From: Actinomadura meyerae
Lineage (GTDB): Bacteria; Actinomycetota; Actinomycetes; Streptosporangiales; Streptosporangiaceae
Assembly: GCF_900188445.1 (NCBI RefSeq)
Contig: NZ_FZOR01000031.1
Span: forward strand, 1-64,000
Direction: 5' to 3'
Length of the DNA: 64,000 bases
A program made the position numbers and the translations under genes. Under the pieces are notes generated by a model that worked only from the letters and a program-made list of their open reading frames with translations, had not been told where the DNA came from and searched no databases. This document shows, one piece after another, positions 33,236 to 42,116 of this stretch; position 1 is the stretch's first letter; each line of letters opens with the position of its first letter.

Positions 33236-34102
33236 TCAGGCCGGGAAGCTCGCGCGGTAGGTGGCGGCCATGTCCTCGTCGCCGTGGCCCTGCTCGATGA
33301 CGCGCCGGAACCGTTCGCCGACGGCGTCGTTGACGTCCACCCGGATGCCCGCCGCCTCCGCCGCCTCGTGGATGATCCGGGTGTTGGTCTCCGCGTTGCG
33401 GACGGCGAAGCTCGGCTCGAAGTCGCCCTCGACCATGGCCTTCATCTTCGCCTGCAGGTAGACGCTGTCGAGCGGGCCGCCGGTGAGGACCTCGCCGAGC
33501 AGCGCCGGGTCCAGCCCGAGGCCCTTGGTCAGCGCGACGGACTCGGCCACGACCGAGGTCAGCGAGATGGCGTAGCTGACCGCCGCGAGCTTCAGCCGGG
33601 TGCCCGCGCCGCCGGCGCCGCTCTCGTCCAGCCACAGCGTGCGGGCGCCGACCGCGTCGAACACCGGGCCGAGCACGCCGCGCGCGTCCTGCGGGCCCGC
33701 GGCGAGCACGATGAGCTTGCCCTGCTCGGCGGGCTGCTTCGTGCCCTGGACGGGCGCGTCGACGAACGTGAGGCCGTGCTCGGCGGCGAACCCGGCGAGC
33801 CGCTCCAGCGACGCGAGGCCGACCGTGCCCATCTGCGCCCAGACCTGGCCCTCCCGCAGCGAGGGCGCCGCCTCGGCCATCACCGACAGCGCGGTCTCGC
33901 CGTCCTTCAGCATGGTGATGACGACCTCGGCGCCCGCCACGGCCTCGGCGGGGGAGCCCGCCACGGCGGCGCCGTCGGCGGCGAGCGGCTCGGCCCGCGC
34001 GGCGGTCCGGTTCCAGGCGGCGACCCGGTGGCCGGCGCGCAGCAGGTTCCGGGCCATCGCCGCCCCCATGATCCCCGTGCCGAGCATCGCGATCTGCGTC
34101 AT
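33236..34102 (-). CDS. 3-hydroxyisobutyrate dehydrogenase-family NAD(P) oxidoreductase
   Basis: 288 aa beta-hydroxyacid dehydrogenase. The N terminus has IAMLGTGIMGAAMARNLLRAGH, the Rossmann motif with the GTGIMG signature. TFVDAPVQGTKQPAEQGKL is the substrate loop (DAPVSG-type), and KLAAVSYAI holds the expected catalytic Lys region. The family reduces or oxidises small beta-hydroxyacids such as tartronate semialdehyde or 3-hydroxyisobutyrate. ATG at 34102 has GGAGGGCGAG upstream; the frame is open to 34159 without need. No pathway neighbours specify the substrate. Confidence 0.88.
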   Translation of the reverse strand: MTQIAMLGTGIMGAAMARNLLRAGHRVAAWNRTAARAEPLAADGAAVAGSPAEAVAGAEVVITMLKDGETALSVMAEAAPSLREGQVWAQMGTVGLASLERLAGFAAEHGLTFVDAPVQGTKQPAEQGKLIVLAAGPQDARGVLGPVFDAVGARTLWLDESGAGGAGTRLKLAAVSYAISLTSVVAESVALTKGLGLDPALLGEVLTGGPLDSVYLQAKMKAMVEGDFEPSFAVRNAETNTRIIHEAAEAAGIRVDVNDAVGERFRRVIEQGHGDEDMAATYRASFPA

Positions 34103-34222
34103 CTCGCCCTCCAGTTTTGGACTAGACAGTTCATAATGGTGCGGTCGCCATCCTGGCACAGGGCGGTGCGCTCCGCATCACGGGTCCCCTACCCGGTGGC
34201 GGGCGGGCGAGCCCCGGGCCGG

Positions 34223-35302
34223 TCAGCCGAAGGCGTGGCCGTCGTCCGGCGCGTCGGCGTACGCGTCCGTGTACGGCGCGGCGAACGCGTCGAGGGTGCG
34301 GTCGAGCTGCGCCGACCACCACGCGACCAGCGCCGCCGCCCCGCGCCCGCCGGCGCCGTTCTCGCCGAGGTACCGGTGCCGCAGCGGCGCGACGTCGCAG
34401 AGCCGCTCCCACCACTCGCGGTGCACGGCGGCCTGGATCTGCCCGGCGTCCAGCGGGTAGGCCGAGCGGTGCCCGCGCACGAACGCCTGCACGCGGTCGA
34501 GGTCGAGGCCGCGCTCGTCCTCGCAGGCGAACAGCCGCGCCGCCGAGCGGACGACCTCGCCGGCCACCGGGCCCGTCGTCAGCCCGTCCCAGCCGAGGAC
34601 GGCGGTCACGTTGCCCGACCCGCCGTAGCGCAGGTGGTCCGCGTGGAACGAGCCGTGCAGGTGCCCGACCGTGCTCACCTCGATGTCGGGCGGCTGGTGC
34701 CCGGCGAACTCGGCGAGGAGGTCGCGCCGCTCGCGCAGCCGGCGCGCGGTCAGCGCGTCGAAGTCGGTGCCGTCGCCGTCGCCGGGGACGTCCGCCAGCA
34801 TCCGCTCGACGGCGGCGGCCGCGTCGGCGGCGCGCGGCGTCGGCACCAGCATGCTCTGCTGGACGGGGCCGGTCAGCTCGTCCAGCGCCGCGTGCAGCCG
34901 GCCGAGCAGCGCGCCGAGGGCCTCGCACCCCGCGAACGTGAGCTCCAGCCCGCCGCGCCGGCGGCCGCCGACCCACGGGTACAGGACGTAGCCGCGGCCG
35001 GCGGCGGTGACCAGCGTCCGGCCGCCGCGCGCCGGCAGCGGCGCGAGCACCGGCAGCCCCGCCGCGTCCAGGGCGGCGGTGACGGTGTGCTGGAAGCGGA
35101 CGCGGCGGCGGTCGGGCTCGGCGTACTCGCGGAGGAAGAACGCCCCCGCGGCGGCGTCGACCCGCCAGCACCGGCCGCCGGGCCCGGCGGGCAGCGGGCT
35201 CGCCGCCGCCTCGGCGCCGACGTCCCAGCGCCGCAGCAGCCGCGGCGGCACCGGATCGGTGTCGGCACTCGGTCGGGTCTCAGTGCTCTGCGACGTGGGC
35301 AC
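34223..35302 (-). CDS. APH-fold phosphotransferase with degenerate active site (predicted pseudokinase)
   Basis: 359 aa with the aminoglycoside phosphotransferase/homoserine kinase layout: a Lys/Arg-poor N lobe (GRCWRVDA...FFLREY), a hinge near VLYPWV and helical C lobe. The catalytic loop reads HLHGSFHADHL where active members have HGDxHxxN: Ser218 replaces the catalytic Asp and His223 the metal Asn. The usual DWE/DWD metal motif is LGWDG, with Gly237 in place of Asp. All three key residues are thus changed, so kinase activity is doubtful. GTG at 35302 is the likely start. Neighbours do not explain its role. Confidence 0.72.
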   Translation of the reverse strand: MPTSQSTETRPSADTDPVPPRLLRRWDVGAEAAASPLPAGPGGRCWRVDAAAGAFFLREYAEPDRRRVRFQHTVTAALDAAGLPVLAPLPARGGRTLVTAAGRGYVLYPWVGGRRRGGLELTFAGCEALGALLGRLHAALDELTGPVQQSMLVPTPRAADAAAAVERMLADVPGDGDGTDFDALTARRLRERRDLLAEFAGHQPPDIEVSTVGHLHGSFHADHLRYGGSGNVTAVLGWDGLTTGPVAGEVVRSAARLFACEDERGLDLDRVQAFVRGHRSAYPLDAGQIQAAVHREWWERLCDVAPLRHRYLGENGAGGRGAAALVAWWSAQLDRTLDAFAAPYTDAYADAPDDGHAFG

Positions 35303-35470
35303 CCCGGCACCTCGGCTGCGTCGGCGGACGGCGGTCGAATGGATGTTCTACGACGACGCTACACGCCCCGCCCGCGCGGCGAAAGCGAACCTGCCGGGCC
35401 GTGGGCGGCGAGCCCGCGTCCGGCGGCGTGACGAACGCGTCCGCGGTGCGCCGAGCCGCGGCCGGCGGTG

Positions 35471-35872
35471 TCAGGCGCGCTCCAGCACGACCACGGGGAT
35501 CTCGCGGCTCGTCTTCTTCTGGTACTCGTCGTAGTCGGGCCAGACCGCGGCCATCTTCCGCCACATCTCCGGCTTCTCCTCCGGGGTCGCGGTGCGCGCG
35601 CGGGCGGTGAACTTGTCGCCCTTCACCTGCACCTTCACCTCCGGGTTCGCCTGCAGATTGAGATACCAGGACGGCGGTTCGTCCGCGCCGCCCTTGGACG
35701 CGACGACGAGGTAGGCGTCGCCGTGGGGCTGGTAGATGAGGGGCGTCGTGTACTCCTTGCCGGTCTTGCGGCCCTTCGTCGTGAGCAGCAGCGTCGTCGT
35801 GCCCTGCCAGTCGTGCCCTTCCGCGCCGTCGGTCTCCTGGTAGCGCCGGACGTGTTCGTCGCCGTACAGCAT
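35471..35872 (-). CDS. Deazaflavin (F420)-dependent nitroreductase-family protein (DDN type)
   Basis: 133 aa split beta-barrel protein like Rv3547 (Ddn). LLLTTKGRKTGKEYTTPLIY is the hallmark segment, followed by YLVVASKGGADEPPSWYLNLQANPEV and VWPDYDEYQKKTSREIPVVVLE. These enzymes use reduced F420 to reduce quinones and some nitro compounds. I chose ATG at 35872 because AGGAGG lies nine bases upstream; ATG at 35890 would place that site inside the gene. Confidence 0.88.
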   Translation of the reverse strand: MLYGDEHVRRYQETDGAEGHDWQGTTTLLLTTKGRKTGKEYTTPLIYQPHGDAYLVVASKGGADEPPSWYLNLQANPEVKVQVKGDKFTARARTATPEEKPEMWRKMAAVWPDYDEYQKKTSREIPVVVLERA

Positions 35873-36017
35873 GGTCCCGTTCCTCCTCATGGCTCCGGCC
35901 GTTGTCGCGGCCACGGGTGCAACCTCCGGAATGCCGATGACCTTCCCAGCGGTGCGACTCTCAAGCCAGGCCCGCGCGGCCGTCCGGCGGGTGGGCGCGG
36001 CCCTCTACCCTGGGCCG

Positions 36018-36458
36018 GTGGACGACGCGGCAGAGGTGGCGCGGCGATGCGCCGAGACGATGTACGCACGGGACAAGGTCGCCCAGGACCTCGCCATGGA
36101 GGTCGTGGAGGTCGCGCCCGGCCGGGCGCGGCTGCGCATGGCGGTCTCCGAGACCATGGTGAACGGCTTCGGGATCGCGCACGGCGGCTACGTGTTCCTG
36201 CTCGCCGACTCCGCGTTCGCCTACGCGTGCAACACCCATGACGCCGTGACGGTCGCCGCGTCGGCGGACGTGGTGTTCGTGGCGAGCGCGCGCGCCGGGG
36301 ACGTGCTGGAGGCGTCCGCGTCCGAACGGGTCCGCTTCGGGCGCAGCGGCATCTACGACGTGACGGTGCGCCGCGTCCCCGACGGCGACGTCATCGCCGA
36401 GTTCCGTGGCGGCAGCCGCAGCCGGGGCGCGCGCGTCATCGGCGGCGAAGCCCTCTAG
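36018..36458 (+). CDS. paaI: PaaI-family hydroxyphenylacetyl-CoA thioesterase
   Basis: 146 aa single hotdog domain. NGFGIAHGGYVFLLADSAFAY carries the HGG turn and the Asp of PaaI thioesterases; LEASASERVRFGRSGIYDV and the C-terminal EFRGGSR follow. PaaI releases CoA from stalled ring-hydroxylated phenylacetyl-CoA. The frame is open from 35871, but GTG at 36018 gives the family length and lies six bases after TACCCT, a likely leaderless start. No other phenylacetate genes are nearby, so the physiological substrate is open. Confidence 0.83.
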   Translation: MDDAAEVARRCAETMYARDKVAQDLAMEVVEVAPGRARLRMAVSETMVNGFGIAHGGYVFLLADSAFAYACNTHDAVTVAASADVVFVASARAGDVLEASASERVRFGRSGIYDVTVRRVPDGDVIAEFRGGSRSRGARVIGGEAL

Positions 36459-36489
36459 CCGGGGGCCTCCGGGACGCTCGCGGCGCGGC

Positions 36490-37413
36490 TCAGAGTTCCT
36501 TGAGGATGTCGGCGAGGATCCTGGTGGTGTCGTCGGGCCGCGCGGCCGTGATGCACAGGTTGTTCATCGCGCGCATGTAGGTGTCGACGTCCGTCGGCTT
36601 GTCGAGGTAGAGCGCGCTGGTGAGCTGCTCCAGGTAGACGACGTCGGACAGGCCGGGCTCGGCGAAGCGCAGGATCGTGAACGGGCCGCCCGCCGCCGCG
36701 TGCCCGCCCGCCCCGAACGGCACGATCTGCAGCGTCACGTGGGACAGCTCCGACACCTCGATCAGATGCCTGATCTGGGCCCGCATCACCTCGCGGCCGC
36801 CGAGCGGGCGGCGCACGACCGCCTCGTCCAGCACGGCCCACAGCGTCGGCGCGTCGGGGGAGGTGAACCGCTCCTGCCGCGTCGTGCGGACCTGGACGCG
36901 CCGCTCGACCTCCTCCTCCGAGGCGTCGGAGTAGCCGAGCCGGACGACGGCGCGCGCGTAGTCCTCGGTCTGCAGCAGCCCGGGGACGAACTGCAGCTCG
37001 TAGGTGCGCAGCAGCGAGGCCGCCTCCTCCAGGCCGAGGTACACCTCGAACCAGCTCGGCAGGATGTCGCCGTAGCGGTGCCACCAGCCGGGGTTGTTGG
37101 CCTCCTTGGCCAGCGCCAGCAGCGGTGCGCGCTCGTCAGGCTCGGAGACGCCGTAGAGCGTGAGCAGGTCGGCGACGTCGCGCTCCTTGAAGCCGACCCG
37201 GCCGAGCTCCATCCGGCTGATCTTGGAGTGCGAGCCGCGGATCTCGTAGCCCGCCTGCTCGGTGGAGATGCCCCGGGACTCGCGCAGGCGCCGCAGTTGC
37301 GCGCCGAGCAGAATGCGCAGGACGGTGGGGCCGCCGCGCCGGGGATAATCGATCAGCCGTCCGGCCGGATCACCTTCGGACGGAGGTGTTGGGGCAGCTG
37401 AATCCTGCGACAA
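36490..37413 (-). CDS. XRE-family regulator with DUF5753 C-terminal domain
   Basis: About 307 aa. Helix-turn-helix at about residues 35-90 (LGAQLRRLRESRGISTEQAG, then SHSKISRMELGRVGF). The DUF5753 part has WFEVYLGLEEAASLLRTYE, VPGLLQTEDYARAV and VRRPLGGREVMRAQIRHL. Such regulators are very common in filamentous actinomycetes, often with a downstream DUF397 protein; none is present here. The start is TTG at 37413 with GGTGA four bases upstream; no ATG or GTG fits the N terminus. Confidence 0.85.
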   Translation of the reverse strand: MSQDSAAPTPPSEGDPAGRLIDYPRRGGPTVLRILLGAQLRRLRESRGISTEQAGYEIRGSHSKISRMELGRVGFKERDVADLLTLYGVSEPDERAPLLALAKEANNPGWWHRYGDILPSWFEVYLGLEEAASLLRTYELQFVPGLLQTEDYARAVVRLGYSDASEEEVERRVQVRTTRQERFTSPDAPTLWAVLDEAVVRRPLGGREVMRAQIRHLIEVSELSHVTLQIVPFGAGGHAAAGGPFTILRFAEPGLSDVVYLEQLTSALYLDKPTDVDTYMRAMNNLCITAARPDDTTRILADILKEL

Positions 37414-37933
37414 GGGGTCACCAGCCAGTCGACGGGTCTGCGTGTGGGCCGCACGGCACCGCCCTATGTTAGAGGATGCGGGCACCTTTTTGGGAGGGAT
37501 GGAAAACGCGCTCGTCCGCGGGCGCGTCGCGGCAGGGGTGCGCCGCCGTGCACGTGCAGATGCCCGATGACCTGTGCTGTCGGTGGCGGTCCGGCTGCGG
37601 ACCGTGGCGCTCGCGGGCGGGTGAAGCCGGCTCCCGGCCCATTTCACCGGAGGGCGCGGTGCCGCCGGCCGGCCATTTACGCGCCGTTCTCGGCATTGGC
37701 CCGCAAATCCTGACAGGCCATTCCCAGATCCGTCGTGATACGCGTGAATGTCGCACGTCACGCGTTTTGGTGAACCTTCGGCGGCGAGTACGGGGCGCGG
37801 CGTCCGGACGCGTGACGAAGCTCTCGTCCCGCGCGGGCAAGATTCCGGGCCGCGAGGCGTTGATCAGGACGAGGCGGCGGCCGCGCCGCCGCACCGCCGA
37901 TCAGACGGCAACCACCATCCATTTGGGGGAACC
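37414..37933. other. 520-bp intergenic region without a supported gene
   Basis: It separates the DUF5753 regulator from the HPF-like gene. Open frames exist on both strands, but their products are Arg/Cys-rich without family features and no ribosome sites precede them. The stretch from about 37690 to 37760 is less GC rich and may hold the promoter of the downstream gene. Confidence 0.5.
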
Positions 37934-38248
37934 ATGAACGCGACCCGTCAGCGGCCGGAGATCCGGTTCCTGACCTCGGGCGACGTCTCGGCGCACGAGC
38001 GCGCGGCGGCGGAGCGCGCCGTCCGCACGGCGCTCGCCGGAGCCCGCGGCGCCACCTCCGTGCAGGTCACGCTGAGCGTCGTCAACGACCCGTCGCTGCC
38101 GCGCCCGGCGCTGGCGCAGGCCGTCGTCGACCTGAACGGCCGGCGCGTCCGCGCCCAGGCCGCCGCGCCCCGCATCGACGAGGCCATCGACATGCTCCGC
38201 GAGCGCCTGGCCGTCCGGGCGACCTCGCTCCAGGCCGGCCGGTTCTGA
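37934..38248 (+). CDS. HPF/RaiA-like ribosome-associated protein, short form
   Basis: 104 aa. The beta-alpha-beta-beta-beta-alpha order with AERAVRTALAGARGATSVQVTLSVV, then VVDLNGRRVRAQAAAPRIDEAIDMLRERL resembles the N-terminal domain of hibernation-promoting factors, which bind the small ribosomal subunit in resting cells. The long C-terminal dimerisation domain of actinobacterial long HPF is missing, so it is a short paralogue. GGGGGA lies before the ATG at 37934. The family call rests on secondary-structure pattern and is moderate. Confidence 0.6.
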   Translation: MNATRQRPEIRFLTSGDVSAHERAAAERAVRTALAGARGATSVQVTLSVVNDPSLPRPALAQAVVDLNGRRVRAQAAAPRIDEAIDMLRERLAVRATSLQAGRF

Positions 38249-38249
38249 C

Positions 38250-38277
38250 GAGCCGGGCCCTTGACCGGGCCCGGCTC
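38250..38277 (+). terminator. Hairpin after the HPF-like gene
   Basis: GAGCCGGGCCC and GGGCCCGGCTC form a perfect 11-bp stem with loop TTGACC, two bases after the stop codon. Two direct copies of CGCGCCGGATCC follow at about 38286-38312. It separates the gene from a convergent ABC operon. Confidence 0.7.
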
Positions 38278-38346
38278 GGGCACCGCGCCGGATCCCGCCG
38301 CGCCGGATCCTGGCGCGCGCGGGGCGCGGGATCCTGCCACGTGAGG

Positions 38347-39126
38347 TCAGGCGTCGCGCCGGGTCAGGACGAAGGCCGCGAGCGCGAGCGGGACGAGCGC
38401 GTACCCGGCCAGCACGGCCGCGGCCTGCCCCGGTGACAGCAGATCGCCGTAGATGGAGTTCTCCGCGCTGAGCCCGGCCATCTGCCGGGGCAGGCCCGCG
38501 AGCATCACCGACCCGGCGCGCTCTCCCCACGGGCCCGGCAGGTGCTGGACGAGCACCGGAAGCATGTGCCACACGAAGACCAGCGCCACGATGGCTCCCG
38601 CAGCGGAGCGCAGCAGGACGCCGAACGCCAGGCCGAGCAGCGCGAACACCGGCACCACCGTCCCGGCGAGCACGATGTCCGGCAGGTCCTGCGCGATGGG
38701 CGCCCGCTGGTCGGCGAAGGGCCGGTCGCCGATCACGGCCCGCGTGCCGAGGAACGCGCCGACCGCCGCGGCCTGCCCGGCGACGGCGGCGACCACCGCG
38801 ACCACCGCGGCCTTGGCCGCCAGCAGCGTCGTGCGCCTCGGCACCGCGGTGATGCTCGTGCGGATCATGCCCGTCCGGTACTCGGACGTGGCCGACAGCA
38901 CCCCGAGCACGCCGAGGCTCAGCGACGCCACCCAGCTCGCCATCTCCTGCAGCGGGCGCAGCAGGAGGTCGTCGCGGCGGTCGGCGTCGAGGCCGTCCCA
39001 GACGTGCGCCATCTGGAACGCCAGCAGCACGACGATGCCGGTGAACGCGGCCGTCACCGCCAGCACCGCGTAGGTGGAGCGGACCGAGCGGAGCTTCCAC
39101 CACTCGGCCGCGAGAACGTCCGGCAT
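38347..39126 (-). CDS. ABC transporter permease (ABC-2 type)
   Basis: 259 aa with six hydrophobic segments. WWKLRSVRSTYAVLAVTAAF begins the first, SATSEYRTGMIRTSITAVPRR is the conserved cytoplasmic loop of this permease family, and the last span precedes the C-terminal LTRRDA. It shares this architecture with the next gene, so the two probably form a heterodimeric channel. Its ATG at 39126 overlaps the stop of that gene by one base (TGATG). Substrate unknown. Confidence 0.85.
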   Translation of the reverse strand: MPDVLAAEWWKLRSVRSTYAVLAVTAAFTGIVVLLAFQMAHVWDGLDADRRDDLLLRPLQEMASWVASLSLGVLGVLSATSEYRTGMIRTSITAVPRRTTLLAAKAAVVAVVAAVAGQAAAVGAFLGTRAVIGDRPFADQRAPIAQDLPDIVLAGTVVPVFALLGLAFGVLLRSAAGAIVALVFVWHMLPVLVQHLPGPWGERAGSVMLAGLPRQMAGLSAENSIYGDLLSPGQAAAVLAGYALVPLALAAFVLTRRDA

Positions 39127-39914
39127 CAGGCGTCCCTCCTCGTGAACGCGTAAGCGCCGGCTCCGAGCGCCACGGCGACATAGGCCGCCAGCAGCGCCAC
39201 CGCCGCCGGCGGGGACAGGACCCCGGTGTCGCCGGACGAGCCCGGCGCCGCCGCGATCTGGTTCGCCAGCCCGCCGGGCAGCGCCGACCAGATCCGCTCG
39301 TCCCACGGGGACGGCAGCAGCCGGACGAGCGGGGGCAGCACGAACAGCACGGCCATGCCGCCGGTGATCGTCGCCGCCGTCGAGCGCAGCACCGCGCCCA
39401 GCCCGAACGCGACGAGGGTGATCGCCGCCGTCTCCAGCCCGACCCACAGCAGGTGCGCCGCGACCTCGGCCGTCCGCCCCTGGAACGTCGGCACCGCCCG
39501 GTCGCCGACGATGACCGCGCCCGCGACCGTGCCGGCGGCGAGCGCCGCCCCGGCCGCGGCCGCCATGAGGGCCGCCGCGACGATCGCCTTCGCCAGGAAC
39601 GTCCCGGACCGGCGCGGCATCGCGGCCAGCGTCGTCCGGATCATCCCGGACGAGTACTCCGACGTCAGCGTCAGGGCCCCGAGCACCACCGCGCACACGG
39701 GCAGCGCGAGCACGAGCGGCTGCTCCGCCGGTGCCGCCCGCGCCGTCGCCCGCCGCTCCGGCGAAAGCCCGTCCCAGTAGCGGGCCACGTACCACGACCA
39801 CAGCGCGCACAGCAGCACGAAGGCGGCGACCGTGCCGAGGACGGCGGCCGTGGAGCGGACGGTCCGCAGCTTGTACCACTCCGCCGCGATCGCGTCGGCG
39901 GCCGGGCCGCTCAT
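39126..39914 (-). CDS. ABC transporter permease (ABC-2 type)
   Basis: 262 aa paralogue of the adjacent permease: EWYKLRTVRSTAAVLGTVAAF, LTSEYSSGMIRTTLAAMPRRSG, six membrane spans and the C-terminal FTRRDA. ATG at 39914 overlaps the ATPase stop by four bases (ATGA). The three-gene transport operon is read away from a two-component system, the usual layout for stress- or peptide-responsive export systems of Gram-positive bacteria. Confidence 0.85.
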   Translation of the reverse strand: MSGPAADAIAAEWYKLRTVRSTAAVLGTVAAFVLLCALWSWYVARYWDGLSPERRATARAAPAEQPLVLALPVCAVVLGALTLTSEYSSGMIRTTLAAMPRRSGTFLAKAIVAAALMAAAAGAALAAGTVAGAVIVGDRAVPTFQGRTAEVAAHLLWVGLETAAITLVAFGLGAVLRSTAATITGGMAVLFVLPPLVRLLPSPWDERIWSALPGGLANQIAAAPGSSGDTGVLSPPAAVALLAAYVAVALGAGAYAFTRRDA

Positions 39915-40816
39915 CGCGCCACCGCCCCGAACTCGGCGCTGCCCGCGGTCAGCCGCATGTACGCCTCCTCCAGCGACGCGTTGCGCGGCGTCACCTCGTA
40001 CAGCGGGATGCCGTTCGCCGCGGCCGCGTCGCCGATCGCGGCGACGTCGAGCCCGGTGACGATGAGGGCCCCGTCCGGCGCGGACTCGACGCCGCCGCCG
40101 GCGCGGGCCAGCACCGCCGACAGCTCGGCGGGCCGCGGGGAGCGCACCAGGACGCCCTGCCGGAACCGGTCGGCCAGCTCCCGCACCGACGTGTCCGCGA
40201 TCAGCCGGCCCCGCCCGATGACGATGAGCCGGTCGGCGGTCAGCTCCATCTCGCTCATCAGATGGCTGGAGATCAGCACCGTCCGCCCCTCCGCGGCCAG
40301 CGAGCGCATCAGCTCGCGGATCCAGCGGACGCCGTCCGGGTCCAGCCCGTTCACCGGCTCGTCGAACATCAGCACGCCCGGGTCGCCGAGCAGCGCCGCC
40401 GCGATGCCGAGCCGCTGCCGCATGCCGAGCGAGAACCCGCCGACCCGCCGGCGCGCCACCCCGGCGAGACCGACCCGCTCCAGCACGTCCGCCACCCGGC
40501 GCGTCCCGATCCCGTTGCTGCGCGCCAGCCAGCCGAGGTGGTCGAACGCGCGGCGCCCGCCGTGCACGGCGCCCGCGTCCAGCAGGGCGCCCACCTCCCG
40601 CATCGGCCGCCGCAGCGCCGCGTACCGGCCGCCGTTCACCAGCGCCTCGCCGGAGTCCGCCCGGTCCAGGCCCAGCAGGACGCGCATCGTCGTGGACTTC
40701 CCGGCGCCGTTCGGGCCGAGGAAGCCGGTCACCGTCCCCGGCCGCACGGCGAAGGACAGGCGGTCCACCGCCGTCGTCCCGCCGTAGCGCTTGGTCAGTT
40801 CGCGTACCTCGATCAT
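39911..40816 (-). CDS. ABC transporter ATPase (drug/peptide export type)
   Basis: 301 aa. Walker A GFLGPNGAGKSTTMR, signature FSLGMRQRLGIAAALLG, Walker B VLMFDEPVNGLDPDG and switch ISSHLMSEME. The C-terminal extension (about 220-301) is typical of DrrA/BcrA-like ATPases. It heads the operon with two permeases. The frame is open to 40897, but ATG at 40816 (MIEVRELTKRYGG) is the standard N terminus. Divergent from the histidine kinase gene. Confidence 0.9.
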   Translation of the reverse strand: MIEVRELTKRYGGTTAVDRLSFAVRPGTVTGFLGPNGAGKSTTMRVLLGLDRADSGEALVNGGRYAALRRPMREVGALLDAGAVHGGRRAFDHLGWLARSNGIGTRRVADVLERVGLAGVARRRVGGFSLGMRQRLGIAAALLGDPGVLMFDEPVNGLDPDGVRWIRELMRSLAAEGRTVLISSHLMSEMELTADRLIVIGRGRLIADTSVRELADRFRQGVLVRSPRPAELSAVLARAGGGVESAPDGALIVTGLDVAAIGDAAAANGIPLYEVTPRNASLEEAYMRLTAGSAEFGAVAR

Positions 40817-40973
40817 GCGGTCAACGCTCCCGCCGGGCGGGCCCGCCGCGCATCGGAGCGCGGGCGGGACCCGCCCGTCCGCCCCTGCGGGGAGCACCGG
40901 GCTCCGCCTCCGCCCCCGGTATGACGGCCGGTGGTCGGAGGCACCGCCCCGCCCCGCCCGCTACCGTCGTGAC

Positions 40974-42107
40974 GTGGACGAATCCGAACTGCGCTCACCG
41001 CTCGCCAGGCGGTTCGGCCGGCGGGCCCTCCTCTGGCTGGACGCCGGGGCCGCGGTCGTCTACACGCTGCTGATGCTGACGCTCTCCGCCGCTCCGGAGA
41101 CCTCCGCGCTCGCCGCCGTCCCGGTCGCCGCCGCGGCGGGCCTGCCGCTCGCGGTGCGGCGGCTGTGGCCGGTCCCCGTCTTCGCCGCCGTGCTGGCCGC
41201 GTCCACCGCGGCGCTGCTGCTCGGGCTGCCGTTCGACTCCTACGCGGCCGCCGCGTACGCGCTGTACCCGGTCGCGCTGGCCCGGCGGCGCCGCCGCTGG
41301 ATCCCCACCCCGCTGATCGGCGCCGCCAGCGCCGTCCTGATCTTCGGCGGCGCCATCGTCGGACCCGCCGACTGGCACGCGGAGATCGCCGGGGAGGCGG
41401 TGCTCGGGCTCGCCGTCCTCGGCGCCTCCTGGACGCTCGGCCGCGTCGTCCGGGAGCGCCGCGCCGAGGCCGGCCGCGCCGCCCGCCGCCTCGTCGACCA
41501 GGCCGTCTCGGACGAGCGGCTCCGCATCGCCCGCGAGCTCCACGACGTCGTCGCGCACAGCATGAGCCTGATCGCCGTGAAGGCCGGCGTGGCCGTCCAC
41601 GTCGCGGAGGCCCGCCCCGAGGAGGCGCTCGACGCCCTCCGCGTCATCGAGACGACCAGCCGCAGCTCCCTGGCGGAGATGCGCCACCTCCTCGGCGTGC
41701 TGCGCACCGACACCGACCTCGGGCCGGCCCCCGGCCTCGCCGACCTCACCGCCCTCGCGGAGCGCGCCGCGATGGCCGGCGTGCACGTCGACCTGGAGGT
41801 GGACGCCCCCGCCCTGCCCGAAGGCGTCGCCCTGTCCGCCTACCGCATCGTCCAGGAGGCGGTCACGAACGTCGTCAAGCACGCCGCGCCCGCCCGGTGC
41901 GACGTGCGCATCCGCGCCGACGGGCGGCGCGTGCGGATCGACGTCACCGACGACGGGCCCGGTACCCGCGTCCTGCCCGGCGGCGACGGGGGCCACGGGC
42001 TCATCGGCATGCGCGAACGCGTCATGATGTACGGCGGCGACTTCACCGCCGGGCCCCGGCGGGGCGGCGGATTCGCCGTGTCCGCCGACTTCCCGTACGA
42101 ACCCTAG
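40974..42107 (+). CDS. Two-component sensor histidine kinase (NarX/DesK-like, HisKA_3)
   Basis: 377 aa. Four or more membrane spans fill residues about 15-150 (LLWLDAGAAVVYTLLMLTL and others). The dimerisation helix has RIARELHDVVAHSMSLI with the phosphorylated His, and the ATPase domain has QEAVTNVVKHA (N box), DVTDDGPG and GHGLIGMRERVMMYGG (G boxes). GTG at 40974 follows TACCGT by six bases, a likely leaderless start. It pairs with the response regulator 9 bp downstream and probably controls the divergent ABC operon. Confidence 0.9.
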   Translation: MDESELRSPLARRFGRRALLWLDAGAAVVYTLLMLTLSAAPETSALAAVPVAAAAGLPLAVRRLWPVPVFAAVLAASTAALLLGLPFDSYAAAAYALYPVALARRRRRWIPTPLIGAASAVLIFGGAIVGPADWHAEIAGEAVLGLAVLGASWTLGRVVRERRAEAGRAARRLVDQAVSDERLRIARELHDVVAHSMSLIAVKAGVAVHVAEARPEEALDALRVIETTSRSSLAEMRHLLGVLRTDTDLGPAPGLADLTALAERAAMAGVHVDLEVDAPALPEGVALSAYRIVQEAVTNVVKHAAPARCDVRIRADGRRVRIDVTDDGPGTRVLPGGDGGHGLIGMRERVMMYGGDFTAGPRRGGGFAVSADFPYEP

Positions 42108-42116
42108 GAAAGACAG

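Noticed and set aside
37476..37937. 153-codon frame before the HPF-like gene
   Set aside because: No ribosome site, no family features and an Arg/Cys-rich composition; it overlaps the downstream ribosome site and start.
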